NCBI GenBank assembly: GCA_036377675.1
Contig: DASUXY010000008.1
Coordinates: forward strand, 1-62,469
DNA length: 62,469 nucleotides
From: DASUXY01 sp036377675
GTDB taxonomy: Bacteria; Bacillota; Bacilli; Bacillales; Amphibacillaceae
Direction: 5' to 3'
The position numbers were made by a program, and so were the translations under genes. Positions 27,115 through 35,801 of this stretch are shown here, piece by piece (positions within the stretch are counted from its first letter, which is position 1; each line of letters begins with the position of its first letter). The notes below the pieces were generated by a model. It was not told the DNA's origin. It made no database searches and was given only the letters and a program-made list of their open reading frames with translations.

Positions 27115-27732
27115 TTATTTGCGGCAGACAGCTATTCCTAAAGGATAGTGTTTTTTTGTTGCAAAACGGGCTGGTGTGATGAGCGCTCCTTTTTGAAAAT
27201 AAAATTCGGTATCACGGTAAGCAGAAAATGATTCCTTAAATTCTTGAACCGTTAGCTGATGTACGTGGAAATGGTTTCCACTTGGGATGCCTCTCCCTTT
27301 TCCGAAGGGTGTCGAGACAATTAACGTTCCGCCTTGTTTTAACAGTCGGTACATATTCGCCATAAATTGTTTTTCTTTGGCAACGTGTTCAATCGTTTCA
27401 AAGCTAACGATGACATCAAATGTCCCCAGTTGATCGGGAAGGTCGGGGTTTGTCACATCTTCTTGAAGAAAAGTAGTCTTTGGATGATAATATGTGCCTT
27501 GAGCATATTTTACTGCATCAGCGTCGATATCTATACCGATGACTTCACTCACCTTTTTTTTACATGTTTTTGCGATAATATGGCTTCCATAGCCTGTCCC
27601 ACTCGCAAAGTCAAGCACTCGTCCATATGCATATTCACAAGCAAAATGGTAGCGGGCAAGATGCTCAATGAGTAGCGGATTCGTCCGCTTCATTTTTTCC
27701 AAAATAACTCTTTCTCCCGTATCTTTTAACAT
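27115..27732 (-). CDS. SAM-dependent class I methyltransferase
   Basis: A 205-residue methyltransferase. The glycine motif I VLDFASGTGYGSHII is at about residues 40-54, motif II VIGIDIDADAVKYA follows, and FDVIVSFETIEHVAKE gives motif IV/V. It belongs to the Methyltransf_11/25 group; the substrate is unknown. ATG 27732 follows AAAGGAG. Confidence 0.85.
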   Translation of the reverse strand: MLKDTGERVILEKMKRTNPLLIEHLARYHFACEYAYGRVLDFASGTGYGSHIIAKTCKKKVSEVIGIDIDADAVKYAQGTYYHPKTTFLQEDVTNPDLPDQLGTFDVIVSFETIEHVAKEKQFMANMYRLLKQGGTLIVSTPFGKGRGIPSGNHFHVHQLTVQEFKESFSAYRDTEFYFQKGALITPARFATKKHYPLGIAVCRK

Positions 27733-27846
27733 GTTGTTAACTCCTTTTATAATTTGTTTTCTATTTATCGTACCACACTCGTCCGTTGTTCATTAGCAAA
27801 GGAAGACGTGCCACATTTATGGGATGGTTGAAGAGATTCAAACGAT

Positions 27847-27963
27847 TTGACATTATACCTATAGGGGTATATCATGTATGTGTAAAAGAAATTCATGAGA
27901 GGTTATATCAATCCATTGTTTGTCTCTAATTTTTTATTTTTAACGTACCCAACGGGGTATAGT
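27847..27963 (+). promoter_or_regulatory. Promoter with CsoR/CstR-like operators upstream of the persulfide operon
   Basis: A promoter with -35 TTGACA (27847-27852), 17-base spacer and -10 TATCAT (27870-27875). The spacer carries ATACCTATAGGGGTAT (27855-27870), the pseudo-palindromic ATACC...GGGTAT shape of CsoR-family operators. A second similar site, GTACCCAACGGGGTAT, lies at 27945-27960. CstR sites before persulfide genes of staphylococci have such G-tract arms. The operator in the spacer implies repression of the glutaredoxin and rhodanese-MBL genes. No CstR gene is in this window. Confidence 0.6.
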
Positions 27964-28133
27964 ATTTCATTCGTTGACGTTGTGCACCTTACTAAATGAC
28001 AGAAACAAACAATGTGCGCAAAGGTAAATGATGATTAAGGAATGGTATACCTATCTGACTGATGCGTTGCTGCATACTTCAGAGAGCTCCATGTAATGGA
28101 TGTATGCGTCGTGAAGATGGTGGAGGTGACGAG

Positions 28134-28367
28134 ATGAATAACATTACAGTTTATACGACTACACAATGTCCATACTGTGTCATGATTAAAAACTTTTTAA
28201 ATGAAAAAGGGATCTCATTTAAAGAAGTTAATGTTGAAAGAAACCCTGAAATGATGCAACAACTTGTAGAAAAAACAGGTCAAATGGGTGTTCCGCAAAC
28301 AGAAGTGAATGGACAGTGGATTGTTGGATTTGATCCAAACAGTATTATGGCTGCTTTACAAAACTGA
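28134..28367 (+). CDS. Glutaredoxin-like protein
   Basis: A 77-residue glutaredoxin fold with active site TQCPYCVMI (Cys12, Cys15) and cis-Pro GVPQTEV, NrdH/YruB-like. ATG 28134 is chosen because GGAGGTGACGAG lies upstream; a longer frame from 28062 has a Cys-rich, unlike tail. It precedes the rhodanese-MBL gene by 78 bases and probably shares its operon, where it could reduce glutathione- or bacillithiol-type mixed disulfides or persulfides. Confidence 0.85.
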   Translation: MNNITVYTTTQCPYCVMIKNFLNEKGISFKEVNVERNPEMMQQLVEKTGQMGVPQTEVNGQWIVGFDPNSIMAALQN

Positions 28368-28445
28368 TTTTTATAGGGAATAGTGTTCTCAGATGAGAAC
28401 ATTTCTTTAAATATAAATTTTCATGATTGATGGAGGGGTATATAA

Positions 28446-29579
28446 ATGACTGTAAAACCTTTGTCTGCAAAGGAAATAGCTGATAAAGTTTTAAATAAAG
28501 AAAATGCTTTTTTATTAGATGTAAGGAATGAAAGTGACTTCAAAGATTGGAAAATTGAAGGAGAAAATTTTGAGTATGTCAATAAACCATATTTTGAGTT
28601 AATTGACGGAATTGATCCGATTAAAGAGCAATTGCCAACAGACAAAGAAATTGTCGTCGTCTGTGCAAAAGAAGGCTCTTCCATTATGGTTGCGGAAATG
28701 CTAAGTGAAGCAGGTTACCAAGCTGCGTATTTAAAAGGTGGAATGAAAGCTTGGAGCGAGTATCTCTATCAAACGACCGTGTATGAAGATGAAGATATTC
28801 GTGTCGATCAGTTCATCCGTGTTGGAAAAGGATGTCTATCCTATATGGTTGTTTCGGAAGATGAAGCACTCATTGTAGATCCGGCTCGATTTATTGACGT
28901 ATATGAAACGGCAGCGAGTGAGGCAGGAGCTAAAATTACACACGTTGTTGATTCACACCTTCATGCCGATCACATTTCCGGTGGAAAAATGCTTGCTGAT
29001 AAACTAGGTATTAATTACTATTTAATGAAGAGTGAAGGAGCAACATTTTCGTTTGAACCACTTGAAAAATACGAAACGATAGAATTTAACAAAGTATCTG
29101 TAGAAGTACTTGCTGTGAAAACCCCTGGACATACACCAGGAAGTGTTTCATTTTTCGTAAATAACAAACTTCTCTTTTCAGGGGATACGATTTTCGTGAG
29201 TGGTTTAGGACGTCCAGACCTCGGAAATAAAGTAAGAGAATGGGCAGAAGACTTATATGATACGGTACAATCTAAAGTTTCTGAATTCGCCGATGATGTA
29301 ATCGTCTTGCCAGGGCATTATGCGGACCTCGATGAAGAAATAAATGAAGACGGCTATATTGGAAGTAATCTTGGCGATATACGTAAACGCAATGAGGCGA
29401 TGTTTGCAGCTCAAAAAGAAGACTTCTTAGATAGTGTTGAAAAGTCTGCTAGTTCTGTCAAGCCACCGAACTTTGAAGAAATTGTCGCAATCAATCGTGG
29501 CCAACAAACCGCTGATGTTGAACAGATGCAAGAGTTGGAAATTGGACCAAACCGTTGTGCTGTCTATCATACAGACTAA
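28446..29579 (+). CDS. Rhodanese-MBL fusion, probable persulfide dioxygenase
   Basis: A 377-residue fusion. Residues ~1-100 form a rhodanese domain: DVRNESDFKDWKIEG and the sulfur-carrying Cys73 (VVVCAKEGSS). Residues ~115-365 form a metallo-beta-lactamase domain with SHLHADHISGG, TPGHTPGSVSF and LPGHYADLDEEI, the ETHE1/persulfide dioxygenase type that uses one iron. This domain order (rhodanese first) differs from S. aureus CstB. It would oxidise low-molecular-weight persulfide to sulfite and shuttle sulfane sulfur. Preceded by glutaredoxin and a CstR-like operator; followed by a terminator. Confidence 0.87.
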   Translation: MTVKPLSAKEIADKVLNKENAFLLDVRNESDFKDWKIEGENFEYVNKPYFELIDGIDPIKEQLPTDKEIVVVCAKEGSSIMVAEMLSEAGYQAAYLKGGMKAWSEYLYQTTVYEDEDIRVDQFIRVGKGCLSYMVVSEDEALIVDPARFIDVYETAASEAGAKITHVVDSHLHADHISGGKMLADKLGINYYLMKSEGATFSFEPLEKYETIEFNKVSVEVLAVKTPGHTPGSVSFFVNNKLLFSGDTIFVSGLGRPDLGNKVREWAEDLYDTVQSKVSEFADDVIVLPGHYADLDEEINEDGYIGSNLGDIRKRNEAMFAAQKEDFLDSVEKSASSVKPPNFEEIVAINRGQQTADVEQMQELEIGPNRCAVYHTD

Positions 29580-29646
29580 ATGAAGTGAAATTGGTTAAAG
29601 GTCGATCCGTTCATAACTACCATCTACAATAATCGATCATATAGAT

Positions 29647-29681
29647 AAAATGTGGCGATCACGTGATCGTCACATTTTTTT
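29647..29681 (+). terminator. Terminator after the persulfide operon
   Basis: AAAATGTGGCGATC pairs with GATCGTCACATTTT across ACGTGATCG with one mismatch, then a T-run. From here to fni (29700-30080) I see no supported gene; a 32-codon ORF starting at about 29699 has no ribosome site. Confidence 0.85.
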
Positions 29682-30082
29682 GTTTCAGCTTATACTATAT
29701 GAGCAATGGTATGGAACAGAAAGTAAAGTTTTTCCACGAAGATGCTCTCACTATTATAGAAATAATTATGAACAGTGTCAAAATGATTGCAGCCTGATTT
29801 CACCTCTGTCCAAATTGCTATTTACCTGAAAAGAAAACGTCACAAAACGGAATAGTAGCAATCTGTTAGGAGAACACGTACACTAAGAAGCGTAAAATTT
29901 TGTATGTCCACCTGTAAAATCTTCAATCTTTTATGAGAGACGGTTTTTTCCATTACATTTGTTCCAATAATTGATATGATAATGGTAGTTGGCGGCGGTC
30001 ACTTAGTTGTCAATCGTTATATTTACTAAAATTAAAGATAGAAACAAGCTGTATACAAATAGTCGTTAGGATGGGTGTTGAT

Positions 30083-31141
30083 ATGGTGGAAAAGGGTATT
30101 AACAAGCGGAAAACAGAGCATATTCAGCTTTGTTTAACTGAACAGGTCGAAGGTGTAAACAAGTCAACCGGTTTAGAAGGTATTTCATTTATACATCATG
30201 CATTACCAGAAATTGATTTCAATGAAATCGATGTAACAACACGTTTTTTAAACAAAGAGTTACAGGCACCTCTTTTAGTAAGTTCGATGACAGGTGGTTC
30301 GAAACTAGCTGCAAAAATTAACGAAAACTTAGCGAGAGCAGCAGAAAAAAGAGGATGGGCGATTGCTCTCGGTTCGACGAGAGCACTATTAGAAGGAGAT
30401 GTCCATCAGGAATCTTTTCTCATCCGCAAGCAAGCTCCTACTGTTCCTTTGATTGCTAACTTAGGTGCGGTGCAGTTAAATTATGGCTATGGGGTCGATG
30501 AGGCACAACGTATTGTCGACATGACGGAAGCAGATTCCCTCGTTCTACACTTAAATAGTTTGCAAGAAGTTTTTCAAGATGAAGGAGATTTGAATTTTAA
30601 AAATTTACTTCCAAAAATCGAAAAAGTATGTGCGAAGTTAGATGTTCCTGTCGGTGTTAAAGAAGTTGGTTTTGGGATCGATGGTACAGTTGCTAAAAAG
30701 TTATCCGATGTTGGAATTGCGTATATTGACGTGGCAGGGGCAGGTGGCACATCTTGGAGTCAAGTTGAGAAATTGCGTTCTAATGATCCTCTGCGAAAAG
30801 CGGCAGCGGAAGCGTTTAATAATTGGGGAATCCCGACGAAAGATTGCATCGTTTCCGTTCGAAATACTTTAGAACGTGTTCCAATCATAGCAAGTGGGGG
30901 CATGAAAACAGGCCTGGATGCTGCGAAAGCGATTACGATCGGAGCGGACCTCATCGGTTTTGCACGACAATTATTACAAGCTGCTACACAATCTGAAGAA
31001 GCGGTCCTGAAGCAAATGGAGCAGATTGAAATGGAATTAAAAGTGACGATGTTCGGCATTGGGGCGAAAACGCTTGCTGATTTGCAAAGTACAAATCGTG
31101 TGTCTATTATGGGTCAATCTTTATTAAAACAAAAAGGATAA
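30083..31141 (+). CDS. fni: Type 2 isopentenyl-diphosphate delta-isomerase
   Basis: A 352-residue FMN-dependent isomerase that interconverts isopentenyl and dimethylallyl diphosphate. Motifs: ERKTEHI-like N-terminus KRKTEHIQL, PLLVSSMTGGS, and the late GGMKTGLDAAKAITIGADLIG binding FMN phosphate. It differs from idi. The ATG at 30083 is preferred because AGGATGG is eight bases upstream; ATG 30071 is the alternative. Alone in its unit. Confidence 0.95.
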   Translation: MVEKGINKRKTEHIQLCLTEQVEGVNKSTGLEGISFIHHALPEIDFNEIDVTTRFLNKELQAPLLVSSMTGGSKLAAKINENLARAAEKRGWAIALGSTRALLEGDVHQESFLIRKQAPTVPLIANLGAVQLNYGYGVDEAQRIVDMTEADSLVLHLNSLQEVFQDEGDLNFKNLLPKIEKVCAKLDVPVGVKEVGFGIDGTVAKKLSDVGIAYIDVAGAGGTSWSQVEKLRSNDPLRKAAAEAFNNWGIPTKDCIVSVRNTLERVPIIASGGMKTGLDAAKAITIGADLIGFARQLLQAATQSEEAVLKQMEQIEMELKVTMFGIGAKTLADLQSTNRVSIMGQSLLKQKG

Positions 31142-31257
31142 AAAGTCAGTTCATCGCTTTACATTTTTAAAAAGATTTTTTTCCTCCTCGTGAGGGAAAC
31201 GATAATGAATGCCGTCTATAATTGTAATGATTTTCTAAAAGTAAACTTCGCTGTATG

Positions 31258-31287
31258 GAGACCATTTGTCGGATGGTCTCTTTTTTT
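31258..31287 (+). terminator. Terminator in the fni downstream region
   Basis: GAGACCAT pairs with ATGGTCTC around a seven-base loop, followed by seven T. Confidence 0.85.
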
Positions 31288-31349
31288 ATCGTTGAAGAGG
31301 ATGAATCTTTTCACATGTTACATACTAAACAGCAAGGAGGATGAATGCA

Positions 31350-31611
31350 GTGGATCAAGACATACATGAAAGTAAAGATCATAAGTTTATTCCGATGACT
31401 TCGGTTACAAGTAGGACGGGACAAGAAGTGACAGAAAATGTGTATATGTATACCAATCAAATCGTCAATATTAGTTGTTTCTGGACATGGTCCGATGATG
31501 GAAGGTGATGAACTGAGTGAAGGGTTGAAGACGCTTGTCCAAACGTTTGATCAAATTGCGATTCCTGATCAGGGGAAATATGTGGAAAGAAACAGAAAAG
31601 ATCATCACTAA
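31350..31611 (+). pseudogene. Internally deleted MBL-fold hydrolase
   Basis: GTG 31350 with AAGGAGG upstream opens DQDIHESKDHKFIPMTSVTS, the usual start of a Bacillus MBL-fold hydrolase, then VYMYTNQIVNI. The frame breaks at about 31468, where the catalytic core with the HxHxDH motif should be, and another frame continues with ILVVSGHGPMMEGDELSEGLK to a stop at 31611. About 150 codons are missing, so only the two ends of the enzyme remain. The tail carries SGHGP, the last metal-ligand region. Confidence 0.8.
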
Positions 31612-31822
31612 AAAAGGTGTGATGCATTGTCAGAGGGATATTAAGTCGAGATCGACAAAGGGCTTCGTGTTATTCTACAAGTACATACGTACATATGTAT
31701 ATTCTATTTCTAGGAAGCTCTCCTTTCAATCTACAATCGATTTCTGAATTCGTAGTGAGCACAATGGTGTTAAACATTTCCTGACCTATGCTAAACTACT
31801 ATCAAGAAATGAGGTGTAAGAA

Positions 31823-32533
31823 ATGAGAATTGAAGTATGGTCTGACTTTATTTGTCCTTTTTGTTACATTGGAAAACGAACATTAGAAAAGGCATTGGAG
31901 CGTTTTCCACATCGTGAATCGGTATTTGTTGAATTTAAAAGTTATGAACTCGAACCGAATGCGGAAAAACAACCTCGTCAAAACATTTATGAAACACTCA
32001 CTCGTAAGTACAATGTTACTGTTGAAAAAGCAAAAAAAATGAATGATGATCTTGTAGAAAAAGCAGCAACCATCGGATTAACATATAATTTGGATACGAT
32101 CCGACCTACGAATACGTTCGATGCTCATCGTCTCGTTAAACATGCTGCACAATATGGAAAAGGCAATGAAATGACAGAGCGTTTGTTCAAAGCATATTTT
32201 ACTGAATCTAAATTAATAAGTGATCATACATTTTTAATTGAGCTTGCTACTGAATTAGACTTGAATCGAGAAGAAGTAACGGCTTTACTCGGGTCATGCC
32301 GTAACACATCTCGTGTACGAGATGATGAGGAACAAGCCCGAGAGATGGGCGCAGAAGAGATTCCTTTTTTCGTTTTTAATGATGAATATGCACTGGCTGG
32401 TGCACAACCTGTTGAAGTATTTACGGAAGTTTTGGAATATGTATGGAAAGAGGAAAAAGAACAACCGAAAATGAGACGATTACATCCGAACATACGAGGG
32501 ACAACGTACTGTACAGATGATGGTTGTCAATGA
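31823..32533 (+). CDS. DsbA/FrnE-family oxidoreductase
   Basis: A 236-residue protein opening with SDFICPFCYIGKRTLEKAL, the CxxC motif of FrnE-type thiol oxidoreductases (2-hydroxychromene isomerase/DsbA superfamily); the helical insertion and the late GAEEIPFFVFNDEYALAGAQ (cis-Pro) fit. Cytoplasmic, since no signal. Its C-terminus has a His/Cys pair (CTDDGC). Followed by a terminator. Confidence 0.85.
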   Translation: MRIEVWSDFICPFCYIGKRTLEKALERFPHRESVFVEFKSYELEPNAEKQPRQNIYETLTRKYNVTVEKAKKMNDDLVEKAATIGLTYNLDTIRPTNTFDAHRLVKHAAQYGKGNEMTERLFKAYFTESKLISDHTFLIELATELDLNREEVTALLGSCRNTSRVRDDEEQAREMGAEEIPFFVFNDEYALAGAQPVEVFTEVLEYVWKEEKEQPKMRRLHPNIRGTTYCTDDGCQ

Positions 32534-32551
32534 AACAGACGATAAAGTGAG

Positions 32552-32592
32552 AAGAGTTTGCTACAAACTTCAAAATGAGCAAACTCTTTTTT
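32552..32592 (+). terminator. Terminator after the DsbA-like gene
   Basis: AAGAGTTTGCT pairs with AGCAAACTCTT, followed by T7. Confidence 0.88.
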
Positions 32593-32711
32593 TGCCTTCA
32601 CTATGCTCCCCATATAAATAAACTTTCCTTTAAAAATAAACTCTATCCAAAAGTGATTGTTTTTCCTGTCCAACTTTGCTTGAATTGATTTGAAAAATGG
32701 ATCATATCATA

Positions 32712-32771
32712 TTGACGGGTAATGTCAATATGGTATACTAGATTTACCAATTGATAATGAGTCTCATTATC
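32712..32771 (+). promoter_or_regulatory. yclN promoter and Fur box
   Basis: A -35 TTGACG (32712-32717), 16-base spacer and -10 TATACT (32734-32739) are followed by GATAATGAGTCTCATTATC (32753-32771), a perfect 19-bp palindrome matching the Fur box. Also ATTGAC...GTCAAT (32711-32729) forms an inverted repeat across the -35 spacer. Iron repression of the importer is expected. Confidence 0.85.
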
Positions 32772-32821
32772 TCTTAATAAGTTGCTGGGTGGTCTACGAA
32801 TATGAAAAGGGATTTTAGCTT

Positions 32822-33775
32822 ATGAAAATACGATATTTCGTCATCGCACTTCTCATCTTTTCTTTTGCATCTATTTTTATTGGAGTTACTGATTTATCAC
32901 CATTTGAAATACTTCATTTCACCGACGAACAGGTGCAGATCTTACTCGTCAGTCGCCTCCCGAGACTTATGAGTATATTGATTGCTGGGATGAGTATGAG
33001 TATTGCCGGTTTAATTATGCAACAGTTAAGTAAAAATAAATTCGTATCCCCAACAACAGCGGGAACATTGGATTCGGCACGATTAGGAATCATCGTCGCA
33101 CTGATGGTGTTCACTTCAGCGAGTCCGATTCAAAAAATGGTTGTCTCTTTTTTATTTGCTTTGTTAGGCACATTCATTTTCATGAAAATATTAGAGAAGA
33201 TTAAATTTAAAAATGCCATTTTTATTCCTTTAATTGGACTTATGTTTGGAAGTATCATTGATTCAGCGTCTACCTTTTTCGCATATAAAAATGATCTCAT
33301 TCAAAATATGACTTCATGGATGCAAGGAGACTTTTCAATGATTATGAGTGGGAATTATGAATTGATGTATGTGACGATTCCTATTTTGATCATTGCGTAC
33401 GTATATGCGAATCAGTTTACGATTGCGGGAATGGGTGAAGATTTTGCGAAAAACTTAGGCTTGAATTATCGCCACGTTGTTAACATCGGTTTAATCATCG
33501 TAGCCCTCGTGACAGCATCCGTCGTTTTATCTGTCGGCGTTATTCCCTTTTTAGGGTTAATTATCCCGAATATCGTAACGATTTATCAAGGGGATCATTT
33601 AAAGAAAAACCTTATTCACACAGCTTTATTAGGTGCTTTATTCGTTTTAGTGTGTGACGTAATTGGCAGGGTTATTATTTATCCGTATGAAATTCCAATC
33701 AGTTTAACGGTTGGCGTCATCGGAAGTGGTATTTTTATTTATTTGCTCGTAAGGAGAAAGACATATGGATTATAA
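32822..33775 (+). CDS. yclN: Siderophore ABC transporter permease YclN
   Basis: A 317-residue FecCD-type permease with about nine helices, very similar in motif to B. subtilis YclN (petrobactin uptake): LLVSRLPRLMSILIAGMSMSI, MQQLSKNKFVSPTTAGTLDS, and the coupling loop with YRHVVNIGLI. It forms one half of the membrane channel with YclO. The start codon at 32822 follows AAAGGG. It overlaps yclO by 11 bases. Confidence 0.93.
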   Translation: MKIRYFVIALLIFSFASIFIGVTDLSPFEILHFTDEQVQILLVSRLPRLMSILIAGMSMSIAGLIMQQLSKNKFVSPTTAGTLDSARLGIIVALMVFTSASPIQKMVVSFLFALLGTFIFMKILEKIKFKNAIFIPLIGLMFGSIIDSASTFFAYKNDLIQNMTSWMQGDFSMIMSGNYELMYVTIPILIIAYVYANQFTIAGMGEDFAKNLGLNYRHVVNIGLIIVALVTASVVLSVGVIPFLGLIIPNIVTIYQGDHLKKNLIHTALLGALFVLVCDVIGRVIIYPYEIPISLTVGVIGSGIFIYLLVRRKTYGL

Positions 33776-34715
33776 AAAAAAGACATTTATTCTCCTGCTC
33801 ATCGCTCTTCCTTTAATCGTGCTATATATTTTTTACGATTTGAGTGGAAATATCGATTATATATTGCCGAAACGAATTAGTAAAGTTGTTGCTATTATGA
33901 TTACAGCTGGAGCAATCGCTTGGTCTACAACGATCTTTATGACGATTACGAATAACCGTATTCTTACACCGAGTGTATTAGGATTAGATTCGTTATATTT
34001 GTTAACACAAACGATTATTATTTATCTATTCGGGTCAAAGTCGCTCGTCATGATAGATAGTTATTTGAATTATACCGTTTCGATTGGTGTCATGGTTATC
34101 TTTTCTCTATTGTTGTATCGATTATTATTTAAAGGTGAACAAAATAACATCTATTTTTTGCTGTTAGTCGGTATGATTTTAGGGGTATTTTTTGGTAGTT
34201 TAACGTCTTTTATGCAAGTACTTATCGATCCGAATGAGTTTATGGTAGCTCAAGATAAAATGTTTGCTAGCATCAACAATGTCAATACAGATCTTGTCTA
34301 TTTATCGATTGGTTTTATCATGATCATCTTCCTTTTCTTTTTACGTTACTATAAATATTTGGACGTATTGTCGTTAGGAAGGGATTATGCGATTAATTTA
34401 GGAGTTCCTTATGATCATGTCGTCAAACGCCTCTTAATCGTTGTAGCGGTCCTTATTTCGATTGCAACCGCACTAGTCGGACCGATTACGTTCCTCGGTT
34501 TGCTCGTCGTCAATACCGCGTATGAATTTTTAAAAACGTACCGGCACGGCTATCTTCTGATCGGCTCTACGTTGATTAGTATGATCGCTTTAATTGGAGG
34601 ACAGTTTATCGTCGAAAAAGTATTCACATTTGAGACGACAATCAGTGTCATTATTAACTTTATTGGTGGAATATACTTCATCTATCTGTTGTTAAAGGAG
34701 AATAAAGCATGGTAA
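33765..34715 (+). CDS. yclO: Siderophore ABC transporter permease YclO
   Basis: A 316-residue second permease, FecCD fold with ~9 helices; motifs PKRISKVVAIMITAGAIAWS and YDHVVKRLLIVVAVL. Its start ATG overlaps the yclN end; its end overlaps yclP by seven bases, so the three are translationally coupled. Iron-chelate (petrobactin-type) uptake. Confidence 0.92.
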   Translation: MDYKKKTFILLLIALPLIVLYIFYDLSGNIDYILPKRISKVVAIMITAGAIAWSTTIFMTITNNRILTPSVLGLDSLYLLTQTIIIYLFGSKSLVMIDSYLNYTVSIGVMVIFSLLLYRLLFKGEQNNIYFLLLVGMILGVFFGSLTSFMQVLIDPNEFMVAQDKMFASINNVNTDLVYLSIGFIMIIFLFFLRYYKYLDVLSLGRDYAINLGVPYDHVVKRLLIVVAVLISIATALVGPITFLGLLVVNTAYEFLKTYRHGYLLIGSTLISMIALIGGQFIVEKVFTFETTISVIINFIGGIYFIYLLLKENKAW

Positions 34716-35464
34716 ATATTAAAAATGTGTTTAAATCATACGATCAAAAGAAAGTCATTGATGATGTTTCCCTAACGATTGAAAAAGGAACAATTACATC
34801 ATTTATCGGTCCAAACGGAGCTGGAAAAAGTACATTGCTTTCGATGATTAGTCGTTTAATCGCCAAAGATGCTGGAGAAATAACGATCGAAGGTCAAGAT
34901 GTGATGAAAGCAAAACCGAATGAATTAGCTAAAAAAATGTCTATTTTAAAGCAGACGAATGATCTTCATATTAAATTGACGATTCGCGAGCTCGTTTCCT
35001 TTGGGCGATTTCCTTACTCAGAAGGACGACTAACGGAGGAAGATTGGGAAAAAGTAGACGAAGCGATTGATTATATGGAATTAGGAGATATTCAAGATAA
35101 GTACTTAGATGAGCTTAGTGGAGGACAGCGTCAACGGGCCCATATCGCAATGGTTATTGCTCAAGATACGGAGTATATTTTGCTAGATGAGCCGTTGAAC
35201 AATTTAGATATGCGCCATTCCGTTCAAATTATGAAAATTTTGCGTCGACTTGTCGATGAACTTGGGAAAACAGTCGTCATCGTCATCCATGATATTAACT
35301 TCGCTTCGTGTTATTCCGATCATATCGTTGCTTTAAAAGATGGAAAAATTGTCAAAGAGGGCCGTACGTGTGAAGTCATTGATGAGTGTGTCCTAAAAAA
35401 AATTTATGATATGGATATCGATATTAAAAATATTGATGATCAACGCATTTGTGTTTATTTTTGA
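34709..35464 (+). CDS. yclP: Siderophore ABC transporter ATPase YclP
   Basis: A 251-residue ATPase. Walker A GPNGAGKST (near residue 36), Q-loop KQTNDL, signature LSGGQRQRAHIA, Walker B YILLDEPLNNLD and the switch His in VIVIHDIN. It drives YclN/YclO. Starts ATG 34709 behind AAAGGAG. The next component, yclQ, is 337 bases away, separated by an apparent MITE. Confidence 0.93.
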   Translation: MVNIKNVFKSYDQKKVIDDVSLTIEKGTITSFIGPNGAGKSTLLSMISRLIAKDAGEITIEGQDVMKAKPNELAKKMSILKQTNDLHIKLTIRELVSFGRFPYSEGRLTEEDWEKVDEAIDYMELGDIQDKYLDELSGGQRQRAHIAMVIAQDTEYILLDEPLNNLDMRHSVQIMKILRRLVDELGKTVVIVIHDINFASCYSDHIVALKDGKIVKEGRTCEVIDECVLKKIYDMDIDIKNIDDQRICVYF

Positions 35465-35765
35465 TCACTAGTGTTGCATAGATGGAGAAAGTGTGCCGTT
35501 TATTTTAAAAAGGGCCGAATAAAATCCATAAAAAAGCCCTTGCAAAGTTAATGGTTGTTCCCCCGTTTAACCTTGCAAAGGTAGAGCATATGAACTAGTT
35601 TACCTCATAAGAAAGTGTACGTAAAATAATTGACATATTTTAACGTGTGAGCCTCCATGCATATTGAACAGAAAGGAGTGAGTAGGAGCAGTTCCGTAAA
35701 TTTTTTACACATATGATGAGAGTAGCCGGACACACTCCATAACTCCTTCGTTGCAACACTAGTGA
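35465..35765. mobile_element. MITE-like element with 14-bp terminal inverted repeats
   Basis: TCACTAGTGTTGCA at the left and its exact reverse complement at the right (about 35464-35477 and 35752-35765) bound a 300-bp non-coding stretch with a second imperfect inner match (GATGGAGAAAGTGTG versus a like sequence inverted). Inside is a TTGCAA-rich hairpin region (CCTTGCAAAG twice, 35539-35584). No ORF. No obvious target duplication is seen. It sits between yclP and yclQ. Confidence 0.6.
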
Positions 35766-35801
35766 CAGAAAATAAATGAAATATAGAGGAGTTATATATC
35801 G

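Noticed and set aside
35539..35584. TTGCAA repeats as a riboswitch or CRISPR-like array
   Set aside because: Only two copies inside the inverted-repeat element, no spacer pattern and no known aptamer core.
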